64,000 nt of DNA, from positions 248,001-312,000 of the forward strand of contig CAJNDS010002265.1 of the NCBI GenBank assembly GCA_905221605.1, in the 5' to 3' direction. Positions 33,860-45,549 of the stretch are shown one piece after another; the stretch's first letter is position 1; the number at the start of each line of letters is the position of its first letter. A program made the position numbers and the translations under genes. The DNA is from Symbiodinium natans (taxonomy: Eukaryota > Sar > Dinophyceae > Suessiales > Symbiodiniaceae). The notes under the pieces are model-generated. The model was not told the origin of the DNA, searched no databases, and saw nothing but the letters and a program-made list of their open reading frames with translations.

Positions 33860-36800
33860 TGGTCCCTAAACTTGCTGGTCCTTCGATGGACCCATGGCCA
33901 CCCCCTGGACCTTTTGTGGACCTGCTATGGACCTCCTTTGGAACCCCTCGCCCTGCAGGCGGCCTACTATATGGGGCGGGGGTGAGGAGGGGTTGGTTGG
34001 CGCGGGCTGAAGTTTCTCCTGCAGCGCGTGTTGTCCCAGTGCTGCACCACTCTCAACCCTCACCTTGTGGGCCCCTGAAATTTGCCAGACACCCGTTGTC
34101 ACAAGCGCCAAGACGATGAGCAAACATGCAGAAAGCCAGCATGGATTGAGCACCGAAACAGCCACTGGATGCTGAACTTCAGATGCCCAAATCTGGCAGA
34201 TGAAAACAAGGTGAATTAGGGAGCCCTAACAGCACCCAACACCTCGTGACTCGTGACTCCTCATTCAAATCCCAACACGCATCTGCTTGTTCTGCTCGTG
34301 TGGCCTCAAGGAGCCGGCAGCGTTTGTCGCGCTCGACTTGCAAGACCTGGCCGCTGAAAATCTATAATCTTCATCAGACGTCATTCCTACCAGTAGCTGC
34401 ATTCTGAGCAGTGCCTTGTGCAGAGTTGTTCGGACATGTTTGGCCGGATCTTGGAACCCGTTCGCCCAGTAAGGAGTTGAACTTCATTGTGAAACTTCGT
34501 TGCTACTTCCGAACCCACCGCCATCCACTGCCCAGACTCCTCCGTGGGGGGCCTCCTCCAGCAGCTGCAGCCGTCTGAACATGCTTTGATTCCTTGGTTA
34601 CTCGTATAGTCTTTGGGCACCAGGCTGAGTCTGACATTCTGCGCTACGTGCGACGCAAACGCTTACAGCGGGTTCCTTAAAATTTGCACTCCGTACATTG
34701 TAGGTCACACAGGCACTCATGAACATGGCAGCAAGATACACACAGAACTGTACCAAGTCTGCAGACACGCACACACGCGATTCACATGCACAGGGCTGAG
34801 CGAGGGGTAGACACATCGCACAAGCAAACTCATATTCACAAAAAAACATCTCATCATTCATCGGTGCTGCGTGAATTGAATTGAGCCCCGAGCATCAAAA
34901 CAAAGCAATGCTTTGGTGATCTTTGGTGATGATGCCCTGACGATCTATAGTGCTGATGCCGATGATGACGACGATGATGGTTATGCTGACATGATGATGA
35001 CGATGAGGATGAGAAGAAGGAGGAGGAGGGGAGGAGGACAAGGCTGTTGACGACCGAAGCCATCGTAACTATCGCAACTGTGCACCGCAACCTCGGCCGC
35101 AACATCATCTGGCAGTTGCCGTGCCTAACCCCGGCGAAGTACTTTCGACATGCTCTGCTCCCTCGCACATCCCCATCAATCTCCTCAGTCTCCTGGCGTA
35201 TCTGCGATCAAGGCCAACACTGGCTATGACGTGCGAGACCCATGTAGCCGCTTGTAGCCATCAGCAGAAGCTCAGCGATGCGAGTGGCCAAGTACATGGC
35301 AATATCGGAACGATTTGTGTTCCGCAGTTGATTGCTCCAACGCGTAATTGCGTGCTCGGAAAGACCGTGGAAATCGCTTGTCCAATGCATCCCAGATTCA
35401 GAGTCTGCTGCTGCGCAAGCCTCGCGCATGTGAAGGGCTTGGGGGTTCGAGCAAGCCTGGAAGCGAGACCCAGCACCTCAAACCCTCATCCCTCGATCGA
35501 GACATGTCAGAGGTTTGGATGGCAAGCTCCGAACCGGGCTCCCTGAATCACACAAGCCAGTCCTAATCATACAACCACCTGACTTTCTTACAACGAAGGA
35601 CCGTGAAGGACCACTGCACACCCTCATCTAGCGGAACCCGAAACCCCCCTTATCCCTTCGGCGCCTCGTCTCAAGTTCGGCGATCCTCTGATCCACCCTG
35701 GTCTTGTGCAGCTTCATAACTCGAGCACTCAATTTCCGGATTTACCGGTGTGAAGTCTGGGGTGTTTCATGTTTCGGCTGTCTTCCAGCATGAGCGGCTT
35801 AGGGAGAAGCCGAGCAGCTGAGTCAGCCCCAGCCGACATGGCCCTTTATTGAAGTAGTTTAGGGTCTCGGTTTGCTTGGTGCATTTTTTGAGCATGGAGA
35901 CGACAATTCGGATGTGCCCTGTTCCGGAGCACTACAGCACTCGGGGCATCGGCTCTCAAACCTTCACTGTTCCGAAACCCATGAACCCCCGAAAATCGTG
36001 CAAAGCTCGAATAGGCAAAATCCTCTCAAGCATCCCTGCGGAGCCAATATGCTCACTACGTGGACTTCTTGATGCCCCTCGAAGATCCCCCTTCTTTAGG
36101 AGGCCTTTAGGACACGGAAGTCTTGAGGAAGTCATCTCTCGGCCCCCGGGCTCCGCTTTGTCCAATGCCACATCTGCTCGCTCACACAGGCTTCCATGAA
36201 GCCTTTCGCAGGGTTTGTGGGGCAGTTCGTGGCAGTTTGTGGTCTGAGGCTGAGATGCGTCATTGGGGTTTCTTGGGTGTGTAGGCTTTGGCTCAGGGTT
36301 GGTAGTGCTAAAGGCCTTGGGGTTCATGCGTGGCTTTGAGGCCTTGGGTATCAGCATGTGGGCTTCACAGACGTGGCCATGGGCTGATCATGATTTGGAA
36401 CGTGCCATCCTTGACAGCCAAAGCCCCAAACAGCCTGCTCTGGTAGTGACTGAGAAGGGCTCCAAGAACGTCGGGGCTCACCTTGGAACAGGAACATGAG
36501 GAGCCAGGTCTAGTGGTCAGGGTTGGAAGCTTCAGCTCATTGGCCAGGCAAAAGGGAACCAGTGTTCTGGGGAATGTAAGCAACAACAACACGCGGGCAA
36601 GGCCTCCTTTGCGACTCTGCAGGCATCGCTGCGACGATCTGTTCCTGACTCAGCATGACAAAAGGGCTGGTCGACTTGCTAAGGTTTTTGGAATGCAGAG
36701 CTTGGGGCTGTTCGGCGTTTGCGAGATTGGATCTTTAAGGTTTCTGGATTTGTGGGTTCAGGGCGTTAGGCTTAAGGGATTCAAGGTTTGATGAGGCTTT

Positions 36801-39470
36801 AGGGTTCACGATTTTAGGGCTGACAGCTTTGAAGGATTTGTAACTTTTTGGCAGGGCTTAAGTTCTTTTAGGATTTGGGATTCTCATCGCTTCAAGCTTT
36901 AGCGTTAGAGGTCCATGAACTTTTTTCACTCCTGGCATAGGGTTGAAGGTTTTGGGCTTCCATTGCAGCTGGAAAGTTCCGAATCGGATATGCCTTGTGT
37001 CTGCGTTTGGTTTTTAATTTGCAGGTATGATGCGTGAAGGTTTGGAGAGCTACCATTTATGAGGATTCAAGGGGCAAAGGAAAACTATATACACAAGCAA
37101 GTTCACATCCGTTGCGACGGGTAACCTCGACCCACACCTCGGCTTCGGTTTCGCTACACGGGGATGCCGTGACCGCGTGGCGTGGCCTCCCCCCCAACTT
37201 CAGGACCCTACGACCCTGGCCTCCGTTGCCCTCGAATGACTGGGCAGCTCCGCGGCATCCATCGCCAGGGGAGCTTCGAGTACCCTGCATTGAAATCCAG
37301 GCCTTGACGGTGTTGGCTTGTTGGCGTCTTCATATTTTGGGATTTCGGAGTTGGCAGTTGGCCAAAGCTCTCGATGTCTCTGAGACAGGCGCGCAAATGC
37401 AGCTGATACTACAAGTAGGCAAACTGTCAAACCCTGTCACAGCCCGAGCAGATGCGGGCGAAAGGATCAGATCCTTCTGTTCGAAGCTTCAAACCTTGAG
37501 GGAGACTTCCTCGCCCATGTCTGATGATGTTGAAAAGTAAGGTTTTGTGGACCCCTGGTTCCGTAAACCTTGAATCTTTGCACTTGCAGGGGCATGCATC
37601 GTTTGCGCGGCGGCGCCAGGTGGCACTTTTTCACTTCTTCGCCACCGCTCGACGACTAAAAGTGAAAATGTGAGACGTCATGACACTTCCCCTTACATCA
37701 CTTGGCAGTAGAAGTCACGATGGAAAACTACATCAACAACACATCCTGACGAAGTCTGAACCCTATAACATTTGGGTTGAGACTTTAGGGGTTCAGGGTT
37801 GGGGCACATGCATGGCCGAAATCTGGCCGTGAAACAGTGTTTCGGCGGAGGTTCCTTAACACGAGCACCCGAATCAGCCTAAATTGTCAGGGCTTGGAAC
37901 TTTGGGCTTGTGACGCTTAGTGGCGTTCTGGGCATGTTCCGATTCTGTCGTAGCTTACCCCATGGGCTCTATGCGCTCTCTGGGCTCCTCCGCTCGCTCC
38001 TGCGGCGGCCTTACATCTTCTCGATTTGATCTTTGACCTGCGATGCACAGGTCGAAGCCCCCGAGGCTTAAGAGATTCCATTACTCGACGAGAAGCCTTC
38101 TAAGAAGCTCGAACCGAGGCGGTTGAAAGATCTAAGTGTTGGCCGTGAGACGATCGGCAACCCTCAACCCAACGACCTAAAGCTCAGACCCTGTACCTGG
38201 ACCGGTTGGTTCCTGCGGGTTCTGAGCTGAAGGGTCTCGGATGTTGGAGTTGCGAGTTTGGGGGCTTTAGGGTGGGAGGTGGGGCAATGATTATGATTTA
38301 GAATTTGACTGCAACAGTGGTTGCTATTGCTGATCACAACGTCAAACCCGAAGGTCCACAAAAGCCAAAATCCGAAAGCCTTCCGAGAAGGGAAGCGCCT
38401 CCTTCTTTAGAGTCTTGATCCGAAACTCGACGTCTGCCATCTGCAGGTCGTCTTGATTGCGGGCTTTAGGGCTCAGGGGTTCGGGGTTGGGCCCTCACAG
38501 GACCTGGCAGTGTTTGAAGCAGTGTTTGAAGCAGTGTTTGGCATGCGTTGGCACACTCTCCAAGGGTGCTCGCAGCACCCTTGCTATTTGAACATCACTG
38601 TGCTGTGGTCTTGCGCGGAAAGTACCTGAACTTCCTTACACTGGAGTGTTCTCCCCCCCCCAACTATGTCCCGGGCGTTCTCCCTTTGTTTTCCCTTGTG
38701 GGCGGTTCTATCCAGCACGAGGCTTTTGGAACGTTGCAGATCTCCAGCAGCAGTAGCTCAACTGTTGTGTTTTCTCGTCTGTGCTGCTGCTCTTGCTGCT
38801 GCGTTGGGGAGGCTTAAGCCGGCAGCCTGTAGGTTTTAGAGTCAGCGGCGTCCGAAGCTTTGTGCTTCTTAGGTTAAGCTAAGCTCGGGGTTTTCAGTGT
38901 TTTCAGTTGGCCTTCAGTTCGGATCCTCCTCAACATGTCGCTACTACTCCTTCGACGTACGGCCGAGCCTTGCCAAGTCGCTCTGCCAGGACTTGAAACA
39001 GGCCCAGTTCCAGAAGACCACCAAGTTGCACATAGCTACGCCCCACAGGCCAGGGTTGAGGGTGGAGTTTAAGCATTTTGGACCGGCAACTCACCTTTGG
39101 AGCCGATGGAAAAAGTCGTAGGTCACAAGTAGATTTGTCAACATGCCAAGCAACCTACATCATCTTGTTCAACACATTGTACCTTATGAAAGCATCTTCT
39201 GAAGATCATAGAGAAGTGTGCAATCGAACAGAGACTCTCAGAAAACGGAACAAGACCACGACCCTGTGAATAAGGACGGGGCCCACTTTCTGGCGCTCCC
39301 CTTTACTTACTTGCGTCGACCCACCGCTCGTCCCACGCAGATGGGCAGCTGGGCTTGCAGCAAACCCTTCTGGGGGGGGGGGGCAGTATGAACGCCAACT
39401 AGAGCCCCCGATGTCGTTTTCGAGGCGAAGGAGCAGAGAAGGCGGGCCCCAGACAGCACAAGTAAGCTAC
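33860..39470. other. Unresolved tract; short candidate exons
   Basis: There are open patches on both strands but no phase-consistent chain. Notable are plus 37034-37540 (168 codons, ending in a helical charged segment and followed by GTAAGG) and a minus donor AAG/GTGAGT at about 39093-39098 ending a short aromatic-rich frame (LVTYDFFHRLQ). A 12-bp triplicate (GCAGTGTTTGAA) occurs at about 38508-38541. 37560-38530 holds mainly telomere-like words and nothing I can call. Confidence 0.3.
34955..35040. repeat. GAT/GAN trinucleotide-rich stretch
   Basis: An imperfect trinucleotide repeat grading from GATGAT/GACGAT into GAGGAG. It gives poly-Asp then Arg/Gly on plus and a Ser/His-rich frame on minus (34854-35168). 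Coding is possible but unproven. Confidence 0.7.
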
Positions 39471-39476
39471 ACACGC

Positions 39477-39896
39477 TGAAACACAGTCACACACTCACAC
39501 GCAGAGACACAGAGACACAGAGGCACAGAGGCACAGAGGCACAGAGGCCCAGAGACACATTGACAGGGAGACACACACACACACACACATTTGCACACAG
39601 ACAGAGAGAGAGAGAGACACACACACACACACACACGCACACATATACACATATACACAGAGAGAGACAGACAGACAGACACACACACACACACACACAC
39701 ACAGAGACACACACACAGAGACACACACAGAGACACACACACACCGAGACACTCGCAGAGACACACGCAGAGACACACGCAGAGACAGACGCAGAGACGG
39801 ACGCAGAGACAGACGGAGAGACACAGAGAGACACAGAGAGACACGGAGGGACACGGAGGGACGCACGGAGGGACACAGACACACACGAGATTGGGC
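39477..39896. repeat. (CA)n/(GA)n compound microsatellite
   Basis: About 420 bp of ACAC, AGAG and mixed ACACAGAGAC units. Cys/Val/Leu-rich frames of up to 154 codons on minus and Thr/His/Arg-rich frames on plus are caused by the repeat. Confidence 0.95.
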
Positions 39897-39899
39897 TAC

Positions 39900-41200
39900 A
39901 AGAACTCTTCACTGAGCTCGAAGTCCTCAGCAACCATTGGGCCTCGCTCATCGCCTCTTCTGTCAGCGCTCCTCCAGGGGGATCGGCGAGGCCATACTGG
40001 ACCTCCGTAGCCGCACATCTGGCTTTAGGGGTCCAGTCGGTGCAGTTGAACGCCGGAAAACATACAATGAACTCAATCGGAGGCTCCAGGCTTTCTTATG
40101 CAAGGCCTAGGGTTTACCTCGAACATAGGATAGCTCAGGGGCTGTGGGCCGTGGGAAGATGACTCGTGGATAAAGCCCTAAGCCCTCGAAAGGCCGTCCC
40201 ATAGCTCGACTTCCGACCTCCCTGAATCATTGCTTTTAGGTTCTGAGCCGCAAGCGCAGACATGCACCAAAAACCGCAATAAACCGCAGAGGGATCCTGG
40301 AAAGTCCTGGACTCAGGTGAAGATCCCAGCTGCCTGCTTCGCTCCCGCTACCCCCGATAACCGCATATAAGCGTGGAGGCTTCAGGGCCGGGCGGTCAGT
40401 GTGTTGATGAGGAATGCGACGATGTCCTTGCGCTCCATGCTGATGGATACTTGTCATACTTTCAGTGATTTCTGATTTCCTGCATGCCACCAAGCCGTCA
40501 GCGCAATGCACCATGAACCCGATGGCAAACTCATAGATGCATTTCGAGAACGTCAAAAATCCAAAACCCAAAGCAAAAAGAGTATTTCAGAAAAAGCCTG
40601 CAAAAACTATTGACAAGTCGAAAATCACGAATGCATTCGGAACCCTACAGCCAAAACATCCTTACAGCCCAATGCCTCTTGCCAATGACAGTTGCGGACA
40701 GCTCTCACGACACCCTCAAGCCGGTGCGGGCTTGAAAACAGAGGTCCGGGGCAAACTCCGAGACCCTTGGGCTCCCCGGCCCGAGAAGAGAACTGAAGCC
40801 CTCCCAAACCGGACACCTCTGGAGGTGGCGAAGTGGACCAGTATGCCGCAGCAAGGTCCTGCATTGGACTGTGACTCAGTGGCAAGGGTTGGACGGAAGG
40901 GCGAAGCAGCTGGCATCTTCTCGACTCTTTCTGCTGGGCAACAGGTTGTTGGTATCGTTCAGTGTTCGCACCAGGGGTGGGGCGGCCTTGTGAACCAAGT
41001 CCCACTCGTGGAGCAGAGACAAACTAGGCTTAGACTTCAGGGTGCTGGCATCTCTGCTCAAGGTCAGCCTCCAGTGTTTGGCATTGCTTCCATTGTCTCA
41101 TGGCCTAGCTGCCTCAGACTGAAAATTCACGACCCTGGCCCACAAGAACCCTAGTCAAACTCAGTGTTGCTTTACAGGGATTGATTTTGAAGAATAAAAA
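39900..41200. other. Unresolved tract before the 120-bp repeat
   Basis: Contains a 205-codon plus frame (40537-41154) opposite a 126-codon minus frame (40625-41005). Composition is protein-like in parts, but I found no supporting splice chain. Confidence 0.3.
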
Positions 41201-41204
41201 ACTA

Positions 41205-42575
41205 AGCCCAGTTTTGCTTTCGTGGTCTTGTTGCCCGCGGCTCCGAATCAGAGGGGAAAGCTTCGAGATCATCACAGGTCCTCAACAACAAGTCTTTGTC
41301 AACCAGCAAGCCAACGCACACGACGGCCTCAGTGTTGCTTTCATGGTCTCATTGCCCGCGGCTCAGAATCAGCGGGGAAAGCTTCGAGATCATCACAGAT
41401 CCTCAACAACAAGCCTTATCAACCAGCAAGCCAACACACATGACGGGCTCAGTGTTGCTTTCATGGTCTCATTGCCCGCGGCTCAGAATCAGCGGGGAAA
41501 GCTTTGAGATCATCACAAATCCTCAACAACCTATTTTTCTCAACGACAGGACAACGCACATGACGGGCTCAGTGTTGCTTTCATGGTCTCATTGCCCGCG
41601 GCTCAGAATCAGCGGGGAAAGCTTCGAGATCATCACAGATCCTCAACAACAAGTCTTTATCAGCCAGCAAGCCATCAGCGGGGAAAGCTTTGAGATCATC
41701 ACAGGTCCTCAACAACGTATTTTTCTCAACGACCGGACAACGCACATGACGGGCTCAGTGTTGCTTTCATGGTCTCATTGCCCGCGGCTCAGAATCAGCG
41801 GGGAAAGCTTTGAGATCATCACAAGTCCTCAACAACCTCTTCTTCTCAACAACAGGACAACGCACATGACGTTTTCAGTGTTGCTTTCGTGGTCTCATTG
41901 CCCGCAGCTCAGAATCAGCGGGGAAAGCTTTGAGATCATCACAAGTCCTCAACAACAAGTACGATATCAACCGCCAACCCGACGAACATGACGGGCTCAG
42001 TGTTGCTTTCATGGTCTCATTGCCCGCGGCTCAGAATCAGCGGGGAAAGCTTTGAGATCATCACAAGTCCTCAACAACAAGTACGATATCAACCGCCAAC
42101 CCGACGAACATGACGGGCTCAGTGTTGCTTTCATGGTCTCATTGCCCGCGGCTCAGAATCAGCGGGGAAAGCTTTGAGATCATCACAGGTCCTCAACAAC
42201 AAGTACGATATCAACCGACAACCCGACGAACATGACGGGCTCAGTGTTGCTTTCATGGTCTCATTGCCCGCGGCTCAGAATCAGCGGGGAAAGCTTTGAG
42301 ATCATCACAAGTCCTCAACAACAAGTACGATATCAACCGCCAACCCGACGAACATGACGGGCTCAGTGTTGCTTTCATGGTCTCATTGCCCGCGGCTCAG
42401 AATCAGCGGGGAAAGCTTTGAGATCATCACAAGTCCTCAACAACAAGTACGATATCAACCGACAACCCGACGAACATGACGGGCTCAGTGTTGCTTTCAT
42501 GGTCTCATTGCCCGCGGCTCAGAATCAGCGGGGAAAGCTTCGAAATCATCACAAGCCCCAACAACAAGTTAGTAT
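41205..42575. repeat. 120/122-bp tandem repeat, 11 copies
   Basis: The anchor word TCATGGTCTCATTGCCCG (with single-base variants) recurs at 41220, 41341, 41461, 41581, 41767, 41887, 42009, 42131, 42253, 42375 and 42497. Spacing is 120-121 bp in the first copies, 186 bp once (a 66-bp partial copy lies at about 41670-41735), and exactly 122 bp in the last five intervals. The constant part of the unit is CGCGGCTCAGAATCAGCGGG followed by AAAGCTTYGAGATCATCACA. The variable tail changes from TTATCAACCAGCAAGCC to TACGATATCAACCG. The 120-bp copies keep one frame open for 231 codons (41296-41991). The 122-bp copies break it, so a coding role for the whole array is unlikely. Confidence 0.95.
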
Positions 42576-42579
42576 ATCA

Positions 42580-44340
42580 ACCGGCAAGCATGGCCCTCCA
42601 CTTTCACAAGTCCCATACAATGCAATCTCAGAACAAAACACAAATTGCACGTCTCAACCCGAAAACCAACACCTCCAGATCTCATTGCCTCCCCGCGCTC
42701 CCGGCCGGGCTCCTCTAGAACCGGCCGCACCTCGTAGCGCATGAAATCTTCCCGATCCTGGCTTCAGCGGTTAATCCCAGCACGGCTTTCTCGTCCGGCG
42801 ACAAACTGGTAGTCTGAGCTTGTTGCAGTTGCCACAACGTGTGATTCTTGCCAAGTTGGCATTTCTTAGAATTCAAGAACAAGCAAAACCTAAACAAACC
42901 CCAAGATGCCCTAGGCGATGCTACGCCACACACAGAGGAAGTCATCCTGACAAGGAGGGGACCAGAGAATTTCCACACAAACCCCAAAATCATCGCCTGG
43001 GGTGTAGGAAACTTACAGGTTTGAGGTTCAGAAGCTTCAGGGTCACGACTTAGGGTGCATGGGAAAGAGCCTGCAGCGAGCATAGGTCCTTGAGTTCGCA
43101 AAACCCTACACTCCTCCCTACCCCCCACCCCCAAATCCTGAAAGCCGAACACCCCCATCTTAACCGAACCTAGCCTACGCCTCCAACCCCCAGAAGGGAC
43201 CCTTAAGCGTACTCCCCTTGTAAAACCACTCTATGACGATTGGTGTCTCAGTTGGAATGCTGGGCGTTAAAGCTAGGATGTCAGCGCCGGCAGGAATTGG
43301 TGAATCCATGAATAGTCAGAATAATCAGTCAGGGAAGTAGGTTTAAAGTTTAAGGGCCAGGACAGTTCAGAGCCGGTCGGAAATAGCGTCCCGGATACGC
43401 TCTGGAGGCTTCGAGCTTGGTTGTGCACAGAAATCGTTCTAGAAATCCAAACCTGAATTGAATTGACGCTCTGTGACATCGCCCTGGAATCCGATCACAA
43501 CAGCCTTCATGTACTCCTGCATGGCGGCGCGCCTGTGCTGAAACAAGTCGCGACCGCTCCATTATGGACAAGAGAGCTGCCCGACCTGGCACGGGGATGG
43601 AGTGTTGGGCTTTGTTTAGGAGCTCCCAGATCTTTGGAACTCCACGAATATGCTATCTCGGACTTTGCAAGCTCTTGGACTGCATGCGGAAGATGCCAAT
43701 TTTTGCATGGCACAACTTGTTTGCTACCGTATTAAGGTTGCTTAAGGGGTGGTCAAACCCTCACGACAACGATTGTTTCTAAAGACCTTGGTTTCGAGTG
43801 GGACTCCTCCGTCGCCCCGAGCCCTGAAAATTGAGAAGCTCCAGCCCTGCAAAGCTCCAGCCCTGCACACACCCGAATATTACTTTCGACGCTCTGTGAA
43901 AACCAACAAGAATCCGAAATCCATCCCCCAAGCTCGAAATTTTTCTGCACAGCAAGTCCCTAAAGCCTAAACTCCTGAATCGAAACTCTTCAACCACAAA
44001 GCCCTGCAGTGTCCCGAAGCCCCGAATCTAAAATCCGACTTCGTGACCCTTTGAGCCCGCAACCCCCGTAACCCTGGGTCAAAGAAGTGAATCACACCCG
44101 CCTGCCTAAACTGATCAGGATCGCTTTGAGCCAAGTCTCGCATGCCCAAGGTTAACGCCAATGCGAGTTTCAGGCTTGAGGCTTCTGATGCGGGCCTTCA
44201 GATTCCCAAAACGCAAAAAACCGACATCCTGCATTGCCAACTTGGCAGGTTTGCCCTAGCTACTGGTGTTTCTGCTCGCTAGCGAGCAATCTGGATTGGC
44301 AGGGATGTCGATGGGTTTTCAAGCTAGCGCACACAGCTTA
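42580..44340. other. Unresolved tract
   Basis: A minus frame at 42715-43158 (147 codons) and overlapping plus and minus frames at 43273-43782 are open. No chain was established. Telomere-like words are common at 43060-43160 and 43960-44070. Confidence 0.3.
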
Positions 44341-44371
44341 TTTGCATCTAGCTTGCTGCCTGGTACAGCGC

Positions 44372-44556
44372 ATACCTTCTCGGCCTTTTGGCTATGATCA
44401 AGTGTAGTATCTGTTCTTATCAGTGTGACAACTGATATGTCTCCAACTGGAGACGTGCTTGTCACATCAATTTTTGCTGGGGAAGTGTCTTCATGAGCTC
44501 GCTCAGAAGCCTTCACGTGTTGCGCTGGCATGGCACCAAGCCAGTGGCAGCACACC
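44372..44556 (+). ncRNA. U2: U2 spliceosomal snRNA
   Basis: The 5' domain is almost identical to U2 of other eukaryotes: CTTCTCGGCCTTTTGGCT (44377-44394) then ATCAAGTGTAGTATCTGTTC, with GTAGTA at 44404-44409 as the sequence that pairs with intron branch points. Stem IIa: TATCAG (44418-44423) with CTGATA (44432-44437). Stem IIb: GTCTCC (44439-44444) with GGAGAC (44449-44454), loop AACT. Stem IIc: TGTGACAA (44424-44431) with TTGTCACA (44459-44466); its sequence differs from human but the pairing is kept. Sm site AATTTTTG at 44469-44476. A 3' hairpin pairs CTGGC with GCCAG (44525-44544), and the RNA ends near CACACCC. Length about 185 nt, close to the usual 185-190. It base-pairs with the branch site in the spliceosome (U2 snRNP). 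All pairings are intact, so it is probably functional. The ends are estimated by homology. No promoter element is recognised. Confidence 0.94.
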
Positions 44557-45090
44557 CTACTGGGGGAACTGTGCATGTTCAGAGTGGTGACCATCTTTCC
44601 ACCTGGTAAAATGCTAAACTGCACCGACTGCTTTACTTCACAACTATCCTCTTGAAACTTGCGTTCTTCATGGCTTTGGAAAGATGCATTGTGGTCAGAA
44701 GCTTTTGGCTTCATCCGTCCTGCATTGTGCTCTTCTCGATTTTGCTCCTGCTCCAAACATTTTGGTACAATGATTAGTTTTGGATGTCGAGCAACACATA
44801 TCCTTCTTGCCCAAGGGGCAATAGCGCTATCAGTGACGCTTAGCGGTGCGCTGTTTGCTAGTCGAAAACTACTCCAAGTCCCGTCGAATCTGATCGTCAA
44901 GGTCATTCTTTGCCCAACAGAAATTGCTCAAAGCCAGTCTGTGTGTCACAAAACCCACATCGGCCTTGGTGACAACATTTCACGTCTCGGCTGGGCTTTC
45001 AAAGCTGTGCGTTGTCTCGACAACACTATCCTCAAGTTGCTGGATATTCCTTCCAGCTGTCTGGTCCTGACAGCGGTGGCTTTCAATTGA

Positions 45091-45348
45091 TCGCTGGGGT
45101 TCTATCATCCTGTCACCTCTGGAGCTTGCTACTGTCTCCAAGTCCCCTGGCCAAACTCGAGAAAGGGTATTCTAACTTCACCACAAATAGAGCGGCCTGT
45201 GACCCTCGTACAACAGCTACAACAGCAGCAACCGCTACAAGGGCAACAACGGCAACAACAGCAGCAACAGCAACCAGGCCTACAACAACAAGAATGGATG
45301 CTTGCAGAACTAGAAGAACGGCATGAAGGAAACGCTTGCTCTGGCTAA
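45091..45348 (+). CDS. Gln-rich open frame without ATG, possible exon
   Basis: An 85-codon plus-strand frame open from after a TGA at 45088-45090 to a TAA at 45346-45348. It reads PQIERPVTLVQQLQQQQPLQ, further Gln-rich sequence, then QEWMLAELEERHEGNACSG. The Gln part is written by a CAA/CAG repeat, but the flanking residues also look like protein. There is no start codon upstream, so if real it is an internal or terminal exon. The adjacent frame (45323-45547) is also open and polar. It may equally be an intergenic trinucleotide repeat. Confidence 0.22.
   Translation, partial: SLGFYHPVTSGACYCLQVPWPNSRKGILTSPQIERPVTLVQQLQQQQPLQGQQRQQQQQQQPGLQQQEWMLAELEERHEGNACSG
45208..45292. repeat. CAA/CAG trinucleotide repeat
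   Basis: An imperfect (CAA/CAG)n repeat about 700 bp downstream of the U2 gene, giving poly-Gln, Thr/Ala or Asn-type frames depending on phase. Confidence 0.85.
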
Positions 45349-45549
45349 AGCTGCACGGGGCTATCCAATTGGCTCTTTTGCGCACAAGTCTGACCTGTGC
45401 CAGTCTCGGCAGCAATTTGAAGAACTGCAGCCCTCTCGGGAGGTTTGGCAACACGAAGCTGGCGCTTTAGGGGTCAGTGCTTTTCGTGTGAGGATCTTGG
45501 GATTTTTGGCTTTGGGCTACAAATCAATCAAGCCGCGGAGGTCTTGAAG

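Noticed and set aside
39467-39951. Cys/Val-rich frames of 129-154 codons
   Set aside because: They are produced by the CA/GA microsatellite in all three minus frames.
41296-41991. 231-codon repeat protein
   Set aside because: The frame is kept only because early units are about 120 bp. Identical later units at 122 bp break it, and sequence identity is as high between codons as within.
44319-44906. 195-codon minus-strand frame
   Set aside because: It is antisense to the U2 snRNA gene, and its 3' third is simply the complement of U2.
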